DNA of 64,000 bases from Acidimicrobiia bacterium (GTDB lineage: Bacteria; Actinomycetota; Acidimicrobiia; IMCC26256; PALSA-555): NCBI GenBank assembly GCA_040881685.1, contig JBBECS010000003.1, forward strand, positions 85,472-149,471, in the 5' to 3' direction. Every line of letters begins with the position of its first letter. Position 1 is the stretch's first letter. A program made the position numbers and the translations under genes. The notes under the pieces were generated by a model that was given only the letters and a program-made list of their open reading frames with translations, was not told where the DNA came from and did no database searches. This document shows positions 1-9,574 of this stretch, piece by piece.

Positions 1-753
1 GTCGTCGGGATGTGCCACGAGCGCAACGCATGCCGGGATGAGCTCCGGTCGCGTTGTCTCGATGATGACGGGGTCTGTCCCCTCGCGGTGGAACTTGACG
101 GCGTGGTACGCGCCCGCCGTCGGGCGGTCCTCGAGCTCGGCCTGCGCGACGGCGGTGCGGAAGTCGATGTCCCAGAGCGTCGGCGACTCAGCCGCGTACG
201 CTTCGCCACGCCTCAGGTTGCGCAGGAAGGCGCGTTGTGAGACGCGCCGTGCGGCGGTTCCGACGGTTGTGTACGTCAGCTTCCAGTCGACGGAGAGACC
301 GAGCTTGCGCCACAGCTCTTCGAACTTCTGCTCGTCTTCCACGACAAGTCGTCCGCACAACTCGACGAAGTTGGGACGGGAGATCGCGACCGCTTGCTTG
401 GGAGGCTTCGCGGGCGGCTCGAACGACGGGTCGTACGGGAGGGACGGGTCGCAGCGCACCCCGAAGTAGTTCTGGACGCGGCGTTCCGTCGGCAAGCCGT
501 TGTCGTCCCACCCCATTGGGTAGAACAGCTCGCGACCGGTCATGCGGCGGTAGCGCGCGTTGGCGTCGGTCTGCACATATCCGAACGCCGATCCCATGTG
601 CAGCGAGCCGGAGACGGTCGGCGGCGGCGTGTCGATCGAGAAGATGTCCTCGCGCGACTTCGACCGGTCGAAGGCGTAGGTGCCGTCGGCCTCCCAGCGC
701 GCCGACCACTTGTCTTCGAGCCCGTCGAGCGAAGGCTTCTCCGGCACGCCCAT
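1..753 (-). CDS. valS: Valyl-tRNA synthetase, N-terminal part (cut by window edge)
   Basis: Class I aminoacyl-tRNA synthetase that charges tRNA-Val in the cytoplasm. The 251 codons present run open to base 1, so the gene continues outside the window. The HIGH-type ATP-binding motif reads HMGS at residues 52-55 after PPTVSG, and the segment with GWDDNGLPTERRVQ follows, as in ValS rather than IleS or LeuS. The connective/editing domain has only just begun at the cut, around TTRPELIP. The start is the ATG at 753; an in-frame stop lies four codons upstream, so no longer start is possible. The gene lies 90 bp downstream of clpX on the same strand, the common actinobacterial tig-clpP-clpX-valS order. 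The Shine-Dalgarno signal is weak. Confidence 0.95.
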   Translation of the reverse strand, partial: MGVPEKPSLDGLEDKWSARWEADGTYAFDRSKSREDIFSIDTPPPTVSGSLHMGSAFGYVQTDANARYRRMTGRELFYPMGWDDNGLPTERRVQNYFGVRCDPSLPYDPSFEPPAKPPKQAVAISRPNFVELCGRLVVEDEQKFEELWRKLGLSVDWKLTYTTVGTAARRVSQRAFLRNLRRGEAYAAESPTLWDIDFRTAVAQAELEDRPTAGAYHAVKFHREGTDPVIIETTRPELIPACVALVAHPDD

Positions 754-784
754 CAGGTCAGTCTACGAACTACGCCCTCGATCT

Positions 785-838
785 TGACCTTGGTCTTGAC
801 CCTTTCGGAAAGCCCGGCGGCGGCGAAGCCTTGCCGCC
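785..838 (-). repeat. Degenerate family-1 (R1) double hairpin between clpX and valS
   Basis: On the minus strand this gap has a GGCGGC...GCCGCC hairpin with the core GGCTTCGCC. A short CTTT/AAAG hairpin and then GACCAAGG follow. This is the same order of elements as the 60-nt R1 copies at 41985 and 52348 (hairpin with GGCTTYGCC core, second hairpin, GACCAAAGGAG). About 26 nt around the first hairpin align with one small insertion; the second half is diverged. It may also act as a clpX terminator. The relationship is a hand alignment only. Confidence 0.4.
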
Positions 839-843
839 TGGCA

Positions 844-2097
<1,254 letters not shown>

Positions 2098-2121
2098 GCC
2101 GAGTCCCCCCTGCCTCGAAGG

Positions 2122-2757
2122 TCAGCTGACCCCGGCGGCCGCAGCAACGGACGCCAGCTCACGGTTGGAGATCACCTCGTCGATGATGCCGTACTCCTTG
2201 GCCTCCGGTGCGCTCATGATGAAGTCGCGGTCGGTGTCGTGACCGACCTTCTCCACCGTCTGGCCGGTGTGGTGCGCGAGCAGCCGGTCGAGCAGCTCTC
2301 GCATGCGCACGATCTCTTTGGCCTGGATCTCGATGTCGACCGCTTGGCCCGATGTACCGCCATGCGGCTGGTGGATGAGGATCCGCGCGTGCGGGAGCGC
2401 GTAGCGCTTGCCTGGCGCACCTGCGGCGAGCAGCACGGCCGCAGCCGACGCCGCTTGCCCCACGCAGATCGTCTGCACGTTTGGCTTGATGTACTGCATC
2501 GTGTCGTAGATCGCGAACAGCGCGGTGATCTCGCCACCCGGAGAGTTGACGTAGATCGAGATGTCCTTGTCGGGATCTTCGCTTTCGAGGTGCAGGAGCT
2601 GAGCGATGAGGAGGTTCGACACCGCATCATCAATCGGCGTGCCGAGGAAGATGATGCGTTCCTTGAGCAATCGCGAGTAGATGTCGAACGCGCGCTCGCC
2701 GCGGTTGGTCTGCTCGATGACGGTCGGAACGAGATAGTTCCTGATCGGCTCGCTCAC
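2122..2757 (-). CDS. clpP: ATP-dependent Clp protease proteolytic subunit ClpP
   Basis: Serine peptidase subunit of the barrel-shaped Clp protease that works with ClpX. The protein has 211 residues. The catalytic triad is Ser104 in GQAASAAA, His129 in ILIHQP and Asp178 in DTDRD; the Ser-His-Asp spacings of 25 and 49 match E. coli ClpP. The ATG at 2757 overlaps the tig stop by 4 bp (ATGA), so translation is probably coupled. Many actinobacteria carry two adjacent clpP genes (clpP1-clpP2); only one is present here, and any second copy must lie elsewhere. No propeptide boundary can be read with certainty. Confidence 0.98.
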   Translation of the reverse strand: MSEPIRNYLVPTVIEQTNRGERAFDIYSRLLKERIIFLGTPIDDAVSNLLIAQLLHLESEDPDKDISIYVNSPGGEITALFAIYDTMQYIKPNVQTICVGQAASAAAVLLAAGAPGKRYALPHARILIHQPHGGTSGQAVDIEIQAKEIVRMRELLDRLLAHHTGQTVEKVGHDTDRDFIMSAPEAKEYGIIDEVISNRELASVAAAAGVS

Positions 2758-4274
2758 TCGCTCGGCTCCTCTTGTACTGGTCGACTTCGCTGCGCGCTCC
2801 CGGCCGTCGGGCCAGCGCTCCGCTGCGTCTCTGCTGCCTGCTCGGATGGTGCGGACTCGCTCTCCTCATCCTCGATGGCCGAACCACCGGGGAGGCTCAG
2901 ATCGACGGGGTTGCCGGAAACGTCCACGACCGTGGCGTGGTCGACCATGAATTGGAGGGCTTTGCCACGGGCGATGTCAGAGCGTACCGCCTCCAATGCG
3001 CCCCTTTGTTCGAACTCTTTGCGCACCTTCTGGGGCTTCTCCCCTGCCCGTTCGGCGAGGCTGGCAATCTCGGCGTCGACATCCTCGTCGGTGGCCTCGA
3101 TGCCCTCCTGGGCGACGACCGCTCGGAGCGCGAGGTCGGCCCGGACCCCGAGGGTGGAGCCGGCCCGCAGGTCCTCGACGAACGTGTCCTGCTCCTGACC
3201 GGTGGCGGCCAGGTATTGGGCGATCGTCGCGCCCTGGTGCTCGAGGCGGCGCGCAAGGTCGTGGACGCGGCGTTCCATCTCACCGGCGATGAGCGCGTCG
3301 GGCAGCTCGTCGTCGACGAGCTGCGCCGCCGCCTCCAACACCTTGTCGCGCACGAGGAGCTGCGTCTGCACCTTGGCGTACACCTCGAGGCGTTGGCGCG
3401 CATCTTGCTTGAGCTCGTCGATCGTCTCGAACTCGCTGACCTCCGACACCCACTCGTCGGTGACCTCGGGCAACACCTTGCGCTTGCCTTCCTTCACAAG
3501 CACCTGGAACGTGACGTCCTCACCCGCGCGCTCACCGACTCCACTGGTCGGCGTCGTAGGCGACGCCTCCGCCACCGACCGTCCACGCCGCTCGGCGGCG
3601 AGTCGGTCAGGCAGCGAGTCGTTGAACTTGAGAATGTCGCCCGGCTTCTTCCCGCGAAGCTCGTCGTCGAGCTTGGGCACGAGGGCACCCGACCCGACCT
3701 CGTACAGGAAGTCGGTGGCGCTCAGCGCGTCAATCACCTCGTCGTGCACCGAGCCCTTGATGTCGATTTGCGCGTAGTCGCCGTCAGCGAGCGGGCCTGT
3801 CTTGTCCTCGAGGTCCGCGAAGCGGTCGCGCAGCATGTCTATCTGATTGTCGATGGCATTGTCGGGGACCTCGGGATCGGAAACCTCGATGCGCAGGTCG
3901 GCGTACCCGTCCACCCGGACGATCGGGCGCACCTCGACGACAGCGTCGAAGCGCACTTCGCCGTCGTCCTCTCCAGCGGTCACATCGATCTCGGGCGGGG
4001 CGATCACGTCGATGTCCTCGGTGGCGACAGCCTCTGCGTAGTACGCGGGCAGAGCGTCACGCAGTGCTTGCTCACGGGCCAAGCCGGTCCCCAGGCGCGC
4101 CTCGAGTAGCTCACGGGGCGCCTTGCCCGGCCGGAAGCCGGCGATCTTCACCTCGCTCGCGAGTTTCCGGAACGCCGCGTCGACGGCCTTCTCGAACTCG
4201 GCGGCAGGGATCGCGACGCTCAGACGAACCTTGTTGCCCTCGAGCGGCTCGACAGACGTCGTGAGGGTCGGCAT
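2754..4274 (-). CDS. tig: Trigger factor, ribosome-associated chaperone/prolyl isomerase
   Basis: Chaperone that docks at the ribosomal exit tunnel and meets nascent chains. The 506 residues comprise the N-terminal ribosome-binding domain with signature GFRPGKAP (46-53), a central FKBP-type domain from about 163, and the C-terminal helical domain. Two features are odd. Residues 225-246, between LPDR and GERAGED in the FKBP-like domain, look like a 22-residue insertion, and its DNA matches a dispersed repeat (see 3537-3602). The last 30 or so residues are a low-complexity, acid- and Ser/Gln-rich tail. First gene of tig-clpP-clpX, with a 4-bp overlap into clpP. The start ATG at 4274 is preceded by an AGGAG-rich stretch. 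Confidence 0.96.
   Translation of the reverse strand: MPTLTTSVEPLEGNKVRLSVAIPAAEFEKAVDAAFRKLASEVKIAGFRPGKAPRELLEARLGTGLAREQALRDALPAYYAEAVATEDIDVIAPPEIDVTAGEDDGEVRFDAVVEVRPIVRVDGYADLRIEVSDPEVPDNAIDNQIDMLRDRFADLEDKTGPLADGDYAQIDIKGSVHDEVIDALSATDFLYEVGSGALVPKLDDELRGKKPGDILKFNDSLPDRLAAERRGRSVAEASPTTPTSGVGERAGEDVTFQVLVKEGKRKVLPEVTDEWVSEVSEFETIDELKQDARQRLEVYAKVQTQLLVRDKVLEAAAQLVDDELPDALIAGEMERRVHDLARRLEHQGATIAQYLAATGQEQDTFVEDLRAGSTLGVRADLALRAVVAQEGIEATDEDVDAEIASLAERAGEKPQKVRKEFEQRGALEAVRSDIARGKALQFMVDHATVVDVSGNPVDLSLPGGSAIEDEESESAPSEQAAETQRSAGPTAGSAQRSRPVQEEPSE
3537..3602 (-). repeat. Family-1 (R1) hairpin repeat apparently inserted in frame inside tig
   Basis: These 66 nt encode tig residues 225-246, which seem extra relative to a normal trigger factor. 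Their last 32 nt (3568 down to 3537 on the minus strand) match 28 of 32 bases of the R1 copy ending at 52409. The match includes the GGCGTCG/CGACGCC stem (3561-3567 with 3550-3556) and the tail GACCAGTGGAGTC. The first half is also hairpin-rich but does not align well with R1. The length is a multiple of three, so the frame is kept. The insertion is inferred from the family pattern; an alignment of related tig genes would decide. Confidence 0.6.
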
Positions 4275-4332
4275 AGGAGAGGAAGCGAGGTTACCCGGGC
4301 CGCTTGGGTGTTTCTTCGCACCGGCTTCGTGG

Positions 4333-5574
4333 TCAAGCGCAGGGTGCCGTCACCGCGGCGGGTGAGCCGAACCGCTCCTCGTTGGTGATGGGCAACGCCG
4401 GCGACGACGTGGTCGTGGTCGGGGCAACAGCCTCAGTGGAAATCGGCAGCGTCGTCGTGGTGGACACCGCTTGCTCCCCCGAACCCCCGCGCAGCATGTC
4501 GAGCACCGCCGGAGCGTTGACCTCGTCGGGGTAGAGCACCGACTGAGCGCCAGCGGAGCCGCTCCTGCCCGGGAGGGTTACGAACTGGACGCGGCTCGTA
4601 TTGGTCGGGTCCACGTCGTTGAACACGTCGACGAGTGCGAGGAGGTCGTCCTTCGCGAGGTTGTCGTCGATCTTGAGGTTCTCCACGACCTGGTCGACCA
4701 CGTCCAATGCGACGAGCGGGTTGCTCGCACTCTTCGCGACGGCAAGGCTCGCCAGGCGGCGCATGAAGTCCTGCTGGCGCTTGATGCGGGCGAGGTCAGC
4801 CGTTGCATCGCTCTCGAACCAGCCACCCTCGGAGAAGCTGTAGTACTTGATGCTGCGCGCCCGGGCGTAGGCCAGCGCCCCGGCCCCGTCCAGCAGGTGG
4901 CAGCCAGGGGTCGGGGCGAACAGGCCGGTGTCGTCATCGCGCGTCGGGTACGGGAAGTAGATCGGTACGTCGCCGATGGCGTCGACGATGCCCTGGAAGG
5001 TCTGGAAGTTGACCTCGATGTAGTGGTTGATCGCGATGTCGAAGTTCTGCTGCAACGTGCTGATGACCACATCGGGTCCGTTGTTGAACGCCGAGTTGAT
5101 CTTGGACATGCACTTGCCGGCCTCGATCCTCGAACAATGGCTCTCGTCGAGGGCGACCCCGGGGATCTCGACCCAGAGGTCTCGTGGGAAGGAGACGACC
5201 ACGGCCTGGTGCTTGCCCGGGTCGACATGGACGACCATCAGCGTGTCCGACCGCTCTCCGGCTGCCTCGCCCGAAGCATTGCCGAAGGCCTTCTCGTCGA
5301 CGGGATCAGTGACGAAAGCGCGGGTGTCGGAGCCGATGAGCAGGTAGTTGGCGATCTCGGTGGTCGACTTCTGGGTGTTGACGTCGACCTTCTCGATCTC
5401 GGCGAACTTCGTGTCACCGATGTAGTTCACGAACACCACGGCGCCGATCATGATCACCGCGGCCATCACGAACGCGATGGCGTACCGACGCGCGAACGCG
5501 CCGATGAAAGACTCAAAGCCCGCCACGACGCCGAATCCTAGGCGGGAGCATGGCTCCCTCTCCGTTCGCGCCAC
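4333..5574 (-). CDS. LytR-CpsA-Psr (LCP) family cell-wall glycopolymer transferase
   Basis: Membrane-anchored enzyme family that attaches lipid-linked glycopolymers to peptidoglycan. The 413-residue protein has a short cytoplasmic N-terminus, one membrane span at about residues 33-52 (AFVMAAVIMIGAVVFVNYIG), then an extracellular LCP domain. Recognisable LCP elements are LLIGSDTR, RSDTLMVVHV, VVSFPRDLWVEIPG, KINSAF, the DAIGDVPIYFP stretch and LAYARARS. The C-terminus is a Thr/Ser/Pro-rich tail. The start is uncertain: GTG at 5574 gives the longest form, while GTG at 5526 has an AGGA element upstream. It lies 58 bp from tig on the same strand and reads away from the tRNA genes upstream. Confidence 0.93.
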   Translation of the reverse strand: MARTEREPCSRLGFGVVAGFESFIGAFARRYAIAFVMAAVIMIGAVVFVNYIGDTKFAEIEKVDVNTQKSTTEIANYLLIGSDTRAFVTDPVDEKAFGNASGEAAGERSDTLMVVHVDPGKHQAVVVSFPRDLWVEIPGVALDESHCSRIEAGKCMSKINSAFNNGPDVVISTLQQNFDIAINHYIEVNFQTFQGIVDAIGDVPIYFPYPTRDDDTGLFAPTPGCHLLDGAGALAYARARSIKYYSFSEGGWFESDATADLARIKRQQDFMRRLASLAVAKSASNPLVALDVVDQVVENLKIDDNLAKDDLLALVDVFNDVDPTNTSRVQFVTLPGRSGSAGAQSVLYPDEVNAPAVLDMLRGGSGEQAVSTTTTLPISTEAVAPTTTTSSPALPITNEERFGSPAAVTAPCA

Positions 5575-5613
5575 ATCGTGCGTTCTCTACAAAGGCGCGC
5601 GACGCGTTCGGCG

Positions 5614-5619
5614 TACGAT
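5614..5619 (+). promoter_or_regulatory. Candidate -10 element (TACGAT) for the tRNA-Pro locus
   Basis: TACGAT fits the actinobacterial housekeeping -10 pattern TANNNT. It ends 10 nt before the tRNA-Pro remnant at 5630. The same hexamer sits 9 nt before tRNA-Lys and upstream of ftsH. No convincing -35 is visible. Confidence 0.35.
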
Positions 5620-5629
5620 TGGTGAAATC

Positions 5630-5690
5630 CGGGGAGTAGCGCAGCTCGATAGCTTGCACCCCTGGTTTGATGGATGGGAGCAGGAGGCCG
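5630..5690 (+). pseudogene. tRNA-Pro remnant (degenerate duplicate)
   Basis: The first 19 nt (CGGGGAGTAGCGCAGCTCG) are identical to the 5' end of the intact tRNA-Pro that starts 86 nt later. A 13-nt block of its anticodon arm (TGGGAGCAGGAGG) recurs at 5675-5687, 10 nt further in than it should be. No matching CTCCCCG acceptor strand exists before the next tRNA, so it cannot fold as a complete tRNA. It sits closest to the candidate promoter and would be co-transcribed with tRNA-Pro. Confidence 0.6.
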
Positions 5691-5715
5691 ACCTCTTGCC
5701 TACCCTTGTGACGCG

Positions 5716-5790
5716 CGGGGAGTAGCGCAGCTCGGTTAGCGCACCTGCTTTGGGAGCAGGAGGTCGGGGGTTCAAATCCCCCCTCCCCGA
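5716..5790 (+). tRNA. tRNA-Pro (anticodon TGG)
   Basis: Cloverleaf with acceptor CGGGGAG/CTCCCCG, anticodon stem CCTGC/GCAGG and loop TTTGGGA giving anticodon TGG (5751-5753). The T arm carries TTCAAAT. The discriminator is A at 5790; CCA is not encoded. Confidence 0.95.
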
Positions 5791-5812
5791 CTCGGAGGCA
5801 ATCCGCCTCCGC

Positions 5813-5883
5813 GCGGGTGTAGCTCAATGGCAGAGCTCCAGCCTTCCAAGCTGGCGACGCGAGTTCAATCCTCGTCACCCGCT
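5813..5883 (+). tRNA. tRNA-Gly (anticodon TCC)
   Basis: Acceptor GCGGGTG/CACCCGC, anticodon stem CCAGC/GCTGG, loop CTTCCAA with anticodon TCC, T loop TTCAATC. CCA is not encoded. The last 9 nt overlap, on the other strand, the stop end of the transporter gene that finishes at 5875. Confidence 0.95.
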
Positions 5884-7140
5884 CGAGCGTTTGGAACCAT
5901 CGCTGCGGCGCATGCGGACGACCCACTGAGGAACGTGCAAACGCCGCGCTCGGCGCGGCACGACCGGATCCTCTTCGGTGAGCTCGTTCTGGACCACCTT
6001 GTGCTTGTCGGTGTACGTGGAGAGCAAGCCCTGGATCACAGCCGCGGCAGGTAGTGAAAGGACTGCACCCACGCCGCCGAAGAGCATCCCCCCGGCGAAC
6101 ACCGCACCGATCGTGATGGCGGGATGGATCTTGAGCGTGAAGCGGGCGATGCGAGGACCGAGCACGTAGTTCTCGAACTGGTTGTAGATGACCAGGAACC
6201 CCAGGACGGGCAAGGTGTCGCTCGGTGAATTCACGATCGTCACGAGCGCGGGCAGCACCATCGCGATGTACGTCCCGATCGTGGGAACGAACTGGGAGAT
6301 GACGCCCACCCAGATCGCGAGTGCCACCGCCGATGGGACGTCGAGCAGGAACAGGAACAGCCACGTTGCCGCGGCAGACGCAATCGCCAAGAGCACCCGC
6401 GAGTACAGATAGGCGCCGGTCTTCTCCGACGCGAGCTCCCAGACCTCGAAAAAGAACTCCTGCCGAGCGCGCGGGAGTCGCGAGCAGATCGTTCGCCGGA
6501 GCTTCGGACCGTCGGCGGTGAGGAAGAACGCGAAGATGAACGTCGTCACAATCTGGAGCAAGGCCCCCGCGATGCCGAGCGCCAGGTCGGGCGCGCTGCC
6601 GGTGAGATCTCTGCCGAACCGCTGCACCGCTCCGTTCGGACTCTTCACCTCGCGGATGAGCTTCTTGGCATCGATCCCGAGACCAAAGTCGTCGTTCAGG
6701 AACCTCACGATGTTGCGCACATACCGCGGCGTGTCATTGACGATCGACGAGGTCTGATCGACGACGACCGATCCGAGCGCGGCAAGGAACGCGATGATCG
6801 CCGCCAGCACCACCAGCATGACCACGCCGGTCGCCACGCCTCGTCGCCAGCCGTGCTTCGCGAGCGCGTTGACTGGCGGCTCCATCGCCAGCGACAAGAA
6901 CAGCGCGATCACGATCATGATGATCAGCGATTGCGTCTTGCCGATCACCCAGTACGCGACCAGGAGACCGACGACCCAGCCGAAGAAGAGCGCGATCGCG
7001 CGTCGGAGCCAGCGCGGTACCTCGTCGGCGGGGTCGACCTCCTCGACCATCAGGACCTCGGGTGCGATCTCCGGTACTTCGGGGACTGCGACGGCATGGT
7101 GGGCCTCTGTGGAGTCGTCCGATCCCCGCTTCCCTGCCAC
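5875..7140 (-). CDS. AI-2E family (PerM-type) membrane transporter
   Basis: Polytopic inner-membrane protein of the family that includes TqsA and YdiK; substrates vary and cannot be told here. The 421 residues have about eight hydrophobic segments. Family-like stretches are MEPPVNALAKHGWRRG, ISQFVPTIGTYIAMVLPAL, FENYVLGPRI and HPAITIGAVFAGGMLFGGVG. The start chosen is GTG 7140, which has a GGGGAG ribosome site 4-5 nt upstream and follows the previous gene's stop (7155) by 14 bp. The open frame extends further upstream but only as a shadow of that gene. The C-terminal tail is basic and the TGA stop lies inside tRNA-Gly on the opposite strand. Confidence 0.9.
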   Translation of the reverse strand: MAGKRGSDDSTEAHHAVAVPEVPEIAPEVLMVEEVDPADEVPRWLRRAIALFFGWVVGLLVAYWVIGKTQSLIIMIVIALFLSLAMEPPVNALAKHGWRRGVATGVVMLVVLAAIIAFLAALGSVVVDQTSSIVNDTPRYVRNIVRFLNDDFGLGIDAKKLIREVKSPNGAVQRFGRDLTGSAPDLALGIAGALLQIVTTFIFAFFLTADGPKLRRTICSRLPRARQEFFFEVWELASEKTGAYLYSRVLLAIASAAATWLFLFLLDVPSAVALAIWVGVISQFVPTIGTYIAMVLPALVTIVNSPSDTLPVLGFLVIYNQFENYVLGPRIARFTLKIHPAITIGAVFAGGMLFGGVGAVLSLPAAAVIQGLLSTYTDKHKVVQNELTEEDPVVPRRARRLHVPQWVVRMRRSDGSKRSSG

Positions 7141-7154
7141 TGCTCCCCGTTCCG

Positions 7155-8162
7155 CTATCCGCTGATCGCGGCCAGCTGGCGCGCGAAGGCGTCGAGGGCA
7201 GCCTCGGCCACGTAACGGCCGCCGTCTCGACGGTCCGTGGCCCGCCGCATCGGCGCGTTGGTCGCGTTCGGCGCCGGCCCGGGGCCGCCCGCCGCGAGCG
7301 AACGCAGGTCGGCTGGCGTGAGGGGCGACGGGCGATTCGACACACGCCACCCGACCCCCAGCTCGCGATCGGCCGAGGCGAACCGCAGCCGAAGCGTGCC
7401 GTTCCCCACCGAGCTCTCGGACACGTTGGCCAGGCTGTCGGTGAACACCAGGGACGGGGGGCTCGTGAGCCCACCCGGAGACAGTGCGACGATGCGGCAG
7501 CGGGTGACGATGAGCGTCTCGACCTTCGCGGGACCGTCGGCGCCGGGGAGTGAAGCCTCGACACCGGTCGCAGTGAGCCACGCGGTCCGTCGTTGGTCGG
7601 GCATCGCGATCCACATGAGCCACGGCTCTGACGGATCTTCACCGTCGAATGCGGGGAGCTCCATGCCGCGCAGCAGCGCGGGGAGGTTGGCGCCGCGTCG
7701 TGAGGGTTTCTTCATGGCGTCGCGATACGCGCGGTCGACGTCGGGTGCGTCCTTTCGCCATCCGAGCAGTCCGAAGATCCGGCGCCACTCGTCGGCGTCG
7801 CGCACGGACAATCCCGGCGCAAGCGCGTCGAGCCGAGAGCCGCATTCATGGCAGAACGTCGCGCCTGGCGGTGGGTTGCTCGAGCACTGATAGCAATACG
7901 GTGGCCGCGCCGGCGGCACCCCTGGCGTGCCACACCGCGGGCAGAACTTCGCGTCGCCGACGTCGAAGCCGCACTCGTCGCACGTGGTCAGGAGCTCGGG
8001 TGTCGGTGACGGGCTGCCCATCAAGAACGTGTCGCTCAGCGTGCGCCCACCCCGGGCGACCCGGTCGGTCCACGCGCGACCATCGAACAGGCGATGGGGG
8101 TATCGACCGAACGGATCGCGCGCCCAGGCCGCTGGCAACGGCTCCCGCCGCATCTCCACCAT
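7155..8162 (-). CDS. DUF2510 plus double zinc-ribbon protein, function unknown
   Basis: A 335-residue soluble protein. Residues 8-36 match the DUF2510 motif (PAAWARDPFGRYPHR...DGRAWT), usually found at the ends of actinobacterial envelope-associated proteins. Two CxxC...CxxC zinc ribbons follow, with Cys61/64/74/77 and Cys90/93/104/107. The remaining 220 residues resemble no family I recognise, though the middle looks like a PH-type or SHOCT-associated beta domain (weak inference). The start ATG 8162 has AGGAGG eight bases upstream. It is followed 14 bp later by the AI-2E transporter gene and is divergent from the SDR at 8295. It may act with the transporter, but nothing in the sequence proves it. 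Confidence 0.8.
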   Translation of the reverse strand: MVEMRREPLPAAWARDPFGRYPHRLFDGRAWTDRVARGGRTLSDTFLMGSPSPTPELLTTCDECGFDVGDAKFCPRCGTPGVPPARPPYCYQCSSNPPPGATFCHECGSRLDALAPGLSVRDADEWRRIFGLLGWRKDAPDVDRAYRDAMKKPSRRGANLPALLRGMELPAFDGEDPSEPWLMWIAMPDQRRTAWLTATGVEASLPGADGPAKVETLIVTRCRIVALSPGGLTSPPSLVFTDSLANVSESSVGNGTLRLRFASADRELGVGWRVSNRPSPLTPADLRSLAAGGPGPAPNATNAPMRRATDRRDGGRYVAEAALDAFARQLAAISG

Positions 8163-8230
8163 CGGGCGAGCCTCCTGTCGACATCGTTCGGGCTGGGCGC
8201 CGGGCAACCGTGCCATTGGTGACCGTGGCC

Positions 8231-8252
8231 GCGCCAGCGCCGTGCCTGGCGC
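8231..8252. promoter_or_regulatory. 7-bp inverted repeat in a divergent intergenic gap
   Basis: GCGCCAG and CTGGCGC flank an 8-nt spacer in the 132-bp gap between the divergent zinc-ribbon and SDR genes. It could be an operator or a chance hairpin in GC-rich DNA. Confidence 0.25.
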
Positions 8253-8294
8253 ACCGACGACACTGTTGCCCACACGACTGGATGGGAGAACCTC

Positions 8295-9083
8295 GTGCTG
8301 CTCGATCGCTTCGACATGACCGGCCGCGTAGCGGTGATCACTGGTGCCGGGCGGGGCATCGGGGCCGGCTGTGCTCGCGCGCTGGCCGAGGCCGGTGCTG
8401 ACGTCGCCATCGTCGCCCGCACGCAGGAACAGCTCGATGCCGTCGCTGACGACGTGAAGGCGCTGGGTCGCCAGGCGCTGGTGATGGCCGCCGACGTGAG
8501 CGACCTCGCCACCCTCGATCGCTTCGTGGAAACGACCATGGGTGAGTTCGGCCGCCTCGACGTGGTGGTCAACAACGCCGGGGGCTCCATGCCCACACCG
8601 CTGCTCGACACGTCGGTCAAGGCCTTCGAGCAGGCCTTCCACTTCAACGTGACCACGGCGTTCGCGCTCAGCAAGGCCGCGATCCCCCACATGCTGGCCG
8701 GCGAAGGCGGTTCGATCGTGAACATCTCGTCGGCGATGGGTCGGTTGCGCGATCGCGGGTTCGCCGCGTACGGCACGGCCAAGGCCGCGCTCGCGCACTT
8801 GACGCGACTCATGGCCATCGACTGCTCGCCGCGCATCCGCGTGAACGCGATCGCCGTGGGCTCGGTCGCGACGTCCGCCTTGGAAGTGGTGCTCACGCAG
8901 GACGCGATCCGCAAGGAGATGGTGGACAAGACGCCGATGAAGCGACTCGGCGAGGTCGACGACATCGCGCTCGGCGCGCTGTACCTCGCGTCCGACGCGT
9001 CGAGCTTCGTGACCGGCAAAGTGCTCGAGATCGATGGTGGCATCGAAGCCGCCAACCTTGATCTGCGACTGCCAGATCTTTGA
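8295..9083 (+). CDS. Short-chain dehydrogenase/reductase (SDR)
   Basis: NAD(P)-dependent oxidoreductase of 262 residues with classical SDR layout. The nucleotide-binding TGAGRGIG lies at about residues 16-23, followed by NNAG near 92-95. The catalytic Ser is in NISSAMG, the YxxxK motif is YGTAKAA, and the C-terminal segment is DASSFVTGKVLEIDGG. The Asp/Arg pattern after beta-2 (VARTQ) suggests NADP preference, which is inference. The start GTG 8295 follows a GGGAG site. The substrate is unknown; the gene is monocistronic on the plus strand and convergent with the endonuclease gene at 9098. A close paralogue type occurs at 11075. Confidence 0.93.
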   Translation: MLLDRFDMTGRVAVITGAGRGIGAGCARALAEAGADVAIVARTQEQLDAVADDVKALGRQALVMAADVSDLATLDRFVETTMGEFGRLDVVVNNAGGSMPTPLLDTSVKAFEQAFHFNVTTAFALSKAAIPHMLAGEGGSIVNISSAMGRLRDRGFAAYGTAKAALAHLTRLMAIDCSPRIRVNAIAVGSVATSALEVVLTQDAIRKEMVDKTPMKRLGEVDDIALGALYLASDASSFVTGKVLEIDGGIEAANLDLRLPDL

Positions 9084-9097
9084 TGAAGCCGACTACC

Positions 9098-9520
9098 TCA
9101 GAGAGATGGGACCTCTCGAAACGCATCCGCCAACAGGACAAGGCGTTCTTGTCCGTTACGACTCGGCGTCACTCGCACAGTCACCGACCGACCGAACTGC
9201 TTGGGGTCGACGTAGTAGCACGCACGCGTGTCGGGGCAGTACACGCAGACGACATCGATGTCCTCTTTGTTCAGCGCCCGCACGTAGGTTCCCTTCGAGT
9301 CCGACCACGTGCTTCGGAACTGCACTTCGATTGTTCCGTTCGCCGAGAGAGCGCGGTACTTCACTTGCACTCGGACGAACATGCCGGCCCGGTAGCCGAC
9401 GAGGTCGAACGGTGAGTGTTCAGTAAGTGCCACGAGAACGACAAACCCTTGGTCGGCAAGATCGCCGATCGCGTGTGCAACGCCGATGTCGCCCTTGTCC
9501 TTCGTGTGGTGAGATCCCAT
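9098..9520 (-). CDS. PD-(D/E)XK endonuclease of the group I intron-associated type
   Basis: A small (140-residue) nuclease-fold protein. Its N-terminus MGSHHTKDKGDIGVAHAI and the core FDLVGYR...VRVQVKYR match the free-standing relatives of the I-Ssp6803I homing endonuclease. The likely catalytic set is Asp39, Gln52 and Lys54 (the QxK form of the D-QxK motif). The C-terminal half has a pair VVCVYCPDTRACYYVDP that may bind metal or fold the core. The start ATG 9520 follows GGAG. The gene begins 54 bp from tRNA-Arg, transcribed away from it, yet that tRNA is not split and no intron is visible. Its role here is unknown; it may be a domesticated or orphan homing-type nuclease. Confidence 0.85.
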   Translation of the reverse strand: MGSHHTKDKGDIGVAHAIGDLADQGFVVLVALTEHSPFDLVGYRAGMFVRVQVKYRALSANGTIEVQFRSTWSDSKGTYVRALNKEDIDVVCVYCPDTRACYYVDPKQFGRSVTVRVTPSRNGQERLVLLADAFREVPSL

Positions 9521-9574
9521 GAGCTCCAGAATACCCGTCTATCGCTATGCGCCAGCGTACTCTTGGCATGTCGC

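Noticed and set aside
2754-2840. Another family-1 repeat in the 3' end of tig
   Set aside because: The tail region is hairpin-rich and contains GTCGACCAGT, but neither conserved stem of family 1 could be aligned, so it was left as a low-complexity tail.
7141-7623. N-terminal extension of the AI-2E transporter gene
   Set aside because: The extra residues are an alternative-frame reading of the zinc-ribbon gene. GTG 7140 has a GGGGAG ribosome site and begins the family-like sequence.
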